A DNA stretch of 7,417 bases from the NCBI GenBank assembly GCA_903924805.1, contig CAIYCZ010000377.1, forward strand, positions 1-7,417, read 5' to 3'. The notes beneath the pieces are model-generated. The model was given only the letters and a program-made list of their open reading frames with translations. It had not been told where the DNA came from and made no database searches. The number at the start of each line of letters is the position of its first letter. Within the stretch, counting starts at the first letter, position 1. Origin of the DNA: an uncultured delta proteobacterium (GTDB lineage: Bacteria; Desulfobacterota; WTBG01; CAIYCZ01). A program made the translations under genes and the position numbers. Shown piece after piece: positions 5,588-7,417 of this stretch.

Positions 5588-7417
5588 TTATTCATGTACT
5601 AAAATTTCTCCGAGGTATCCGTCCACGCTGACCAGGGTATCGTCCTTGAGCTGGCATGCACCGGATACCGATACCACTGCGGGAATATTATATTCGCGTG
5701 CAATAATGGAACTGTGAGAAAGAATCCCCCCTGATTCTGCAATGAGTGCTCCGGCTCTGGTAAAGAGCGGTGTCCAGCCCACATCTGAATAGGGGATCAC
5801 CAGGACATTACCGGCCTCGAGTTTATGGAAGTCCCTGCTTCCTCTGATTACCTTAACCGGCCCGCGGTAGTAGCCTCGTGAAGTTGGCGTCCCCTTTAAT
5901 TTGTTTCCTATGTGGTTCATAACGGGCGGGGGATGCTCTCCGTAAATTACATTGGGAAGTGTTATATTCTGACATTCATTCATTTCACGTTTCCTGAGGG
6001 CAATGGAGTCCGCACATATCCGTTCCAGGTAACCTTTTCTGACACTATCTTTTACTTCCTCAAAAGAGAGGTAAAAAATATCATTGCGATCATCGATAAA
6101 GCCCCGGTGTACAAATATATCTGCAAGGGCAAGGAAGCAGGTGCGCAGGAGGCCGAAGCCATACGCATAGAGAAAGCTCACCTCTTCCCGATACAGCCTG
6201 AATCTGCGGGCCCTGTGATATATCCGGCTCAGCAGAAGGCGGCGGATGGGAGACAGGTGCAGTTCCTCAAAACAGATGTTCCTGACCGGCTGATTTTCGG
6301 CCTGCTGGCAGGATATAATCATTTTGAGGATAACCTCCGGGTTTTCGTGCCACGGCACTGCAGAGAAATCATTGCCGCTGTCGCTCAAGTGCCCGAAGCG
6401 CTGTATAAAACGGGTAAACTCTTCCTGCAGGTTCTGGATGCCAGGCAGCCTTAAAAATTCTTCATAGCTGGAGCTTCTGACGCGATCCTTTATGTCTTCA
6501 GGGAGCTGCCGGTACTGTTGATTCATGACCAGAATGCGGATAGTCGGGTCAAACTGTTTAAGCTCATCAATATTCCCGGTCAAATCAAAACGCGCAAAAT
6601 CAACGCCCACTTTCTTTAATTGCCATTTGAGCAGTGCATTATATAAACCCATGAGGAGCTGGACGATAATATTATAATAGGCAGTCTGCCTCGATAGGCT
6701 GAAAAGGTAGTCAATTTCGTTAATAAGCCCTGCCGTGCTTAATGTATCTACATCACCTGTGCGGAAAGCCTGGTATGTTTCCCTCATGGCAGGGAACAGT
6801 ACGTTGAACCTTTGCGAATAGCGCATTTTGCTCAGTATTACGCGAAGTATCCGTGGCAGGCGCAGAAGCATTCTGGGTGTGGGCTTGAAAGAGGGCTTTT
6901 CCGATCCTTCCAGGTAAATGCCCATGAGGAACTCAATCGTCTCAGGCGGCAGTCCCAGCGCTGCAAAGATATTGCCTATAACCCCCATATTGAAATAGGC
7001 GTGATAATAGAAAGATTTGGCAAGCTCATTAGCATCTATGTCAAGTTCCCCCACCAGTTCAGAAAGAATCTCCTTCCAGGCACTGTTGACCATCGGGACA
7101 TTAATTGACCAGACCAGAGGTTTTATTATGCCCGGCAGCACCTCTTTAGCTATATAATTCGAGTACACATTGATGTTCCTGAGCGAGGTGATCTCCCGCA
7201 GCTGGACCCAGTATATGGTTGAACCGTCAAAAGCCCATTCCAGATCTACCGGTTTACCAAACACTTTTGCAATCTCTCTGGTCTGACGTACGACTTCCTG
7301 AATTATTGCACGGGGTATGTCTTCGCGTTCGGGCAGCGAAATCCACTCTCCCCATTTATGAATCCAGCGCGCCGGGGTGACGCCTTCCTGAAGCAAAGCT
7401 TCACTGTTACCCCTGAC
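5588..7417 (-). CDS. PEP-utilizing, rifampin-phosphotransferase-like enzyme (N-terminus outside window)
   Basis: The frame is open to the window edge, giving the last 609 residues; the true start lies beyond 7417. The TTG at 7394-7396 is an internal leucine. Residues 1-77 are the end of a PPDK/PEP-synthase ATP-binding domain (RGNSEALLQEGVTPARW, VDLEWAFD, IYWVQLREIT). Residues about 78-500 are a helical middle region with FGHLSDSGNDFSAVPW and, later, RGFIDDRNDIFYL, both in the style of RPH-family proteins. Residues 509-609 are the swivelling phosphohistidine domain, with GGILSHSSIIARE and the catalytic His568 (codon 5714-5716). The protein ends right after this domain. PEP synthase and PPDK instead continue into a PEP-binding barrel, so this order (ATP domain, middle, His domain) matches rifampin phosphotransferase. 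That enzyme transfers the ATP beta-phosphate to its substrate through the histidine. The substrate here is unknown; rifamycin resistance should not be assumed. Confidence 0.88.
   Translation of the reverse strand, partial: VRGNSEALLQEGVTPARWIHKWGEWISLPEREDIPRAIIQEVVRQTREIAKVFGKPVDLEWAFDGSTIYWVQLREITSLRNINVYSNYIAKEVLPGIIKPLVWSINVPMVNSAWKEILSELVGELDIDANELAKSFYYHAYFNMGVIGNIFAALGLPPETIEFLMGIYLEGSEKPSFKPTPRMLLRLPRILRVILSKMRYSQRFNVLFPAMRETYQAFRTGDVDTLSTAGLINEIDYLFSLSRQTAYYNIIVQLLMGLYNALLKWQLKKVGVDFARFDLTGNIDELKQFDPTIRILVMNQQYRQLPEDIKDRVRSSSYEEFLRLPGIQNLQEEFTRFIQRFGHLSDSGNDFSAVPWHENPEVILKMIISCQQAENQPVRNICFEELHLSPIRRLLLSRIYHRARRFRLYREEVSFLYAYGFGLLRTCFLALADIFVHRGFIDDRNDIFYLSFEEVKDSVRKGYLERICADSIALRKREMNECQNITLPNVIYGEHPPPVMNHIGNKLKGTPTSRGYYRGPVKVIRGSRDFHKLEAGNVLVIPYSDVGWTPLFTRAGALIAESGGILSHSSIIAREYNIPAVVSVSGACQLKDDTLVSVDGYLGEILVHE

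Noticed and set aside
5912..6454. A 180-codon open frame on the + strand
   Set aside because: It lies wholly antisense to the phosphotransferase gene, has no recognisable domain and no good ribosome site, and the opposite strand is clearly family-conserved.
5588..7417. Annotation as phosphoenolpyruvate synthase (ppsA) or a proven rifampin resistance gene
   Set aside because: The protein ends after the phosphohistidine domain with no PEP-binding barrel, and nothing in the sequence identifies rifamycin as the substrate.

Overview
This is a chromosomal window of about 7.4 kb, with roughly half G+C and tight gene packing. It holds seven protein-coding genes, six complete within the window and one cut by its right edge. 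No RNA gene, insertion sequence, phage gene or CRISPR array was seen. The gene content points to an anaerobic bacterium: two Fe-S-type flavodoxin-fold oxidoreductases, a DUF169 protein, a TudS-like DUF523/DUF1722 protein and a PEP-synthase-like phosphotransferase. A Desulfobacterota- or Spirochaetota-like host would fit, but this is inferred from gene content and no phylogenetic marker gene is present.

Layout, left to right. (1) A + strand membrane-anchored protein of unknown function (4-903) ends in a clear intrinsic terminator (937-979). (2) A + strand SprT-like zinc metalloprotease (997-1680) starts 17 bases after that terminator's T tract. (3) A - strand DUF169 protein (2456 down to 1743) converges on the protease gene. 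(4) Divergent from it across a 284-base intergenic region are two + strand paralogous flavodoxin-family proteins (2741-3355 and 3476-4411). Each has four cysteines spaced like the Fe-S site of iron-sulfur flavoproteins. The second also carries an N-terminal domain resembling the PCP_red (protochlorophyllide reductase C-terminal-like) helical domain. (5) Converging on them is a - strand DUF523-DUF1722 protein (5424 down to 4474). (6) Upstream of that on the same strand is the C-terminal two thirds or so of a rifampin-phosphotransferase-like PEP-utilizing enzyme (from 7417 at the window edge to 5588). A perfect AT-rich inverted repeat lies just after its stop codon.

The central DUF169/flavodoxin block looks like a redox module, with two FMN and probable Fe-S electron carriers transcribed away from a cysteine-bearing DUF169 gene. 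No substrate can be named. The right-hand block pairs a possible Fe-S sulfur-chemistry protein with a dikinase-like phosphotransferase, but the 163-base gap between them makes a tight operon uncertain. The most interesting items are the PCP_red-like/flavodoxin fusion next to its paralogue, the RPH-like enzyme of unknown substrate, and the cysteine-to-serine change at a presumed cluster-ligand position of the DUF523 domain.
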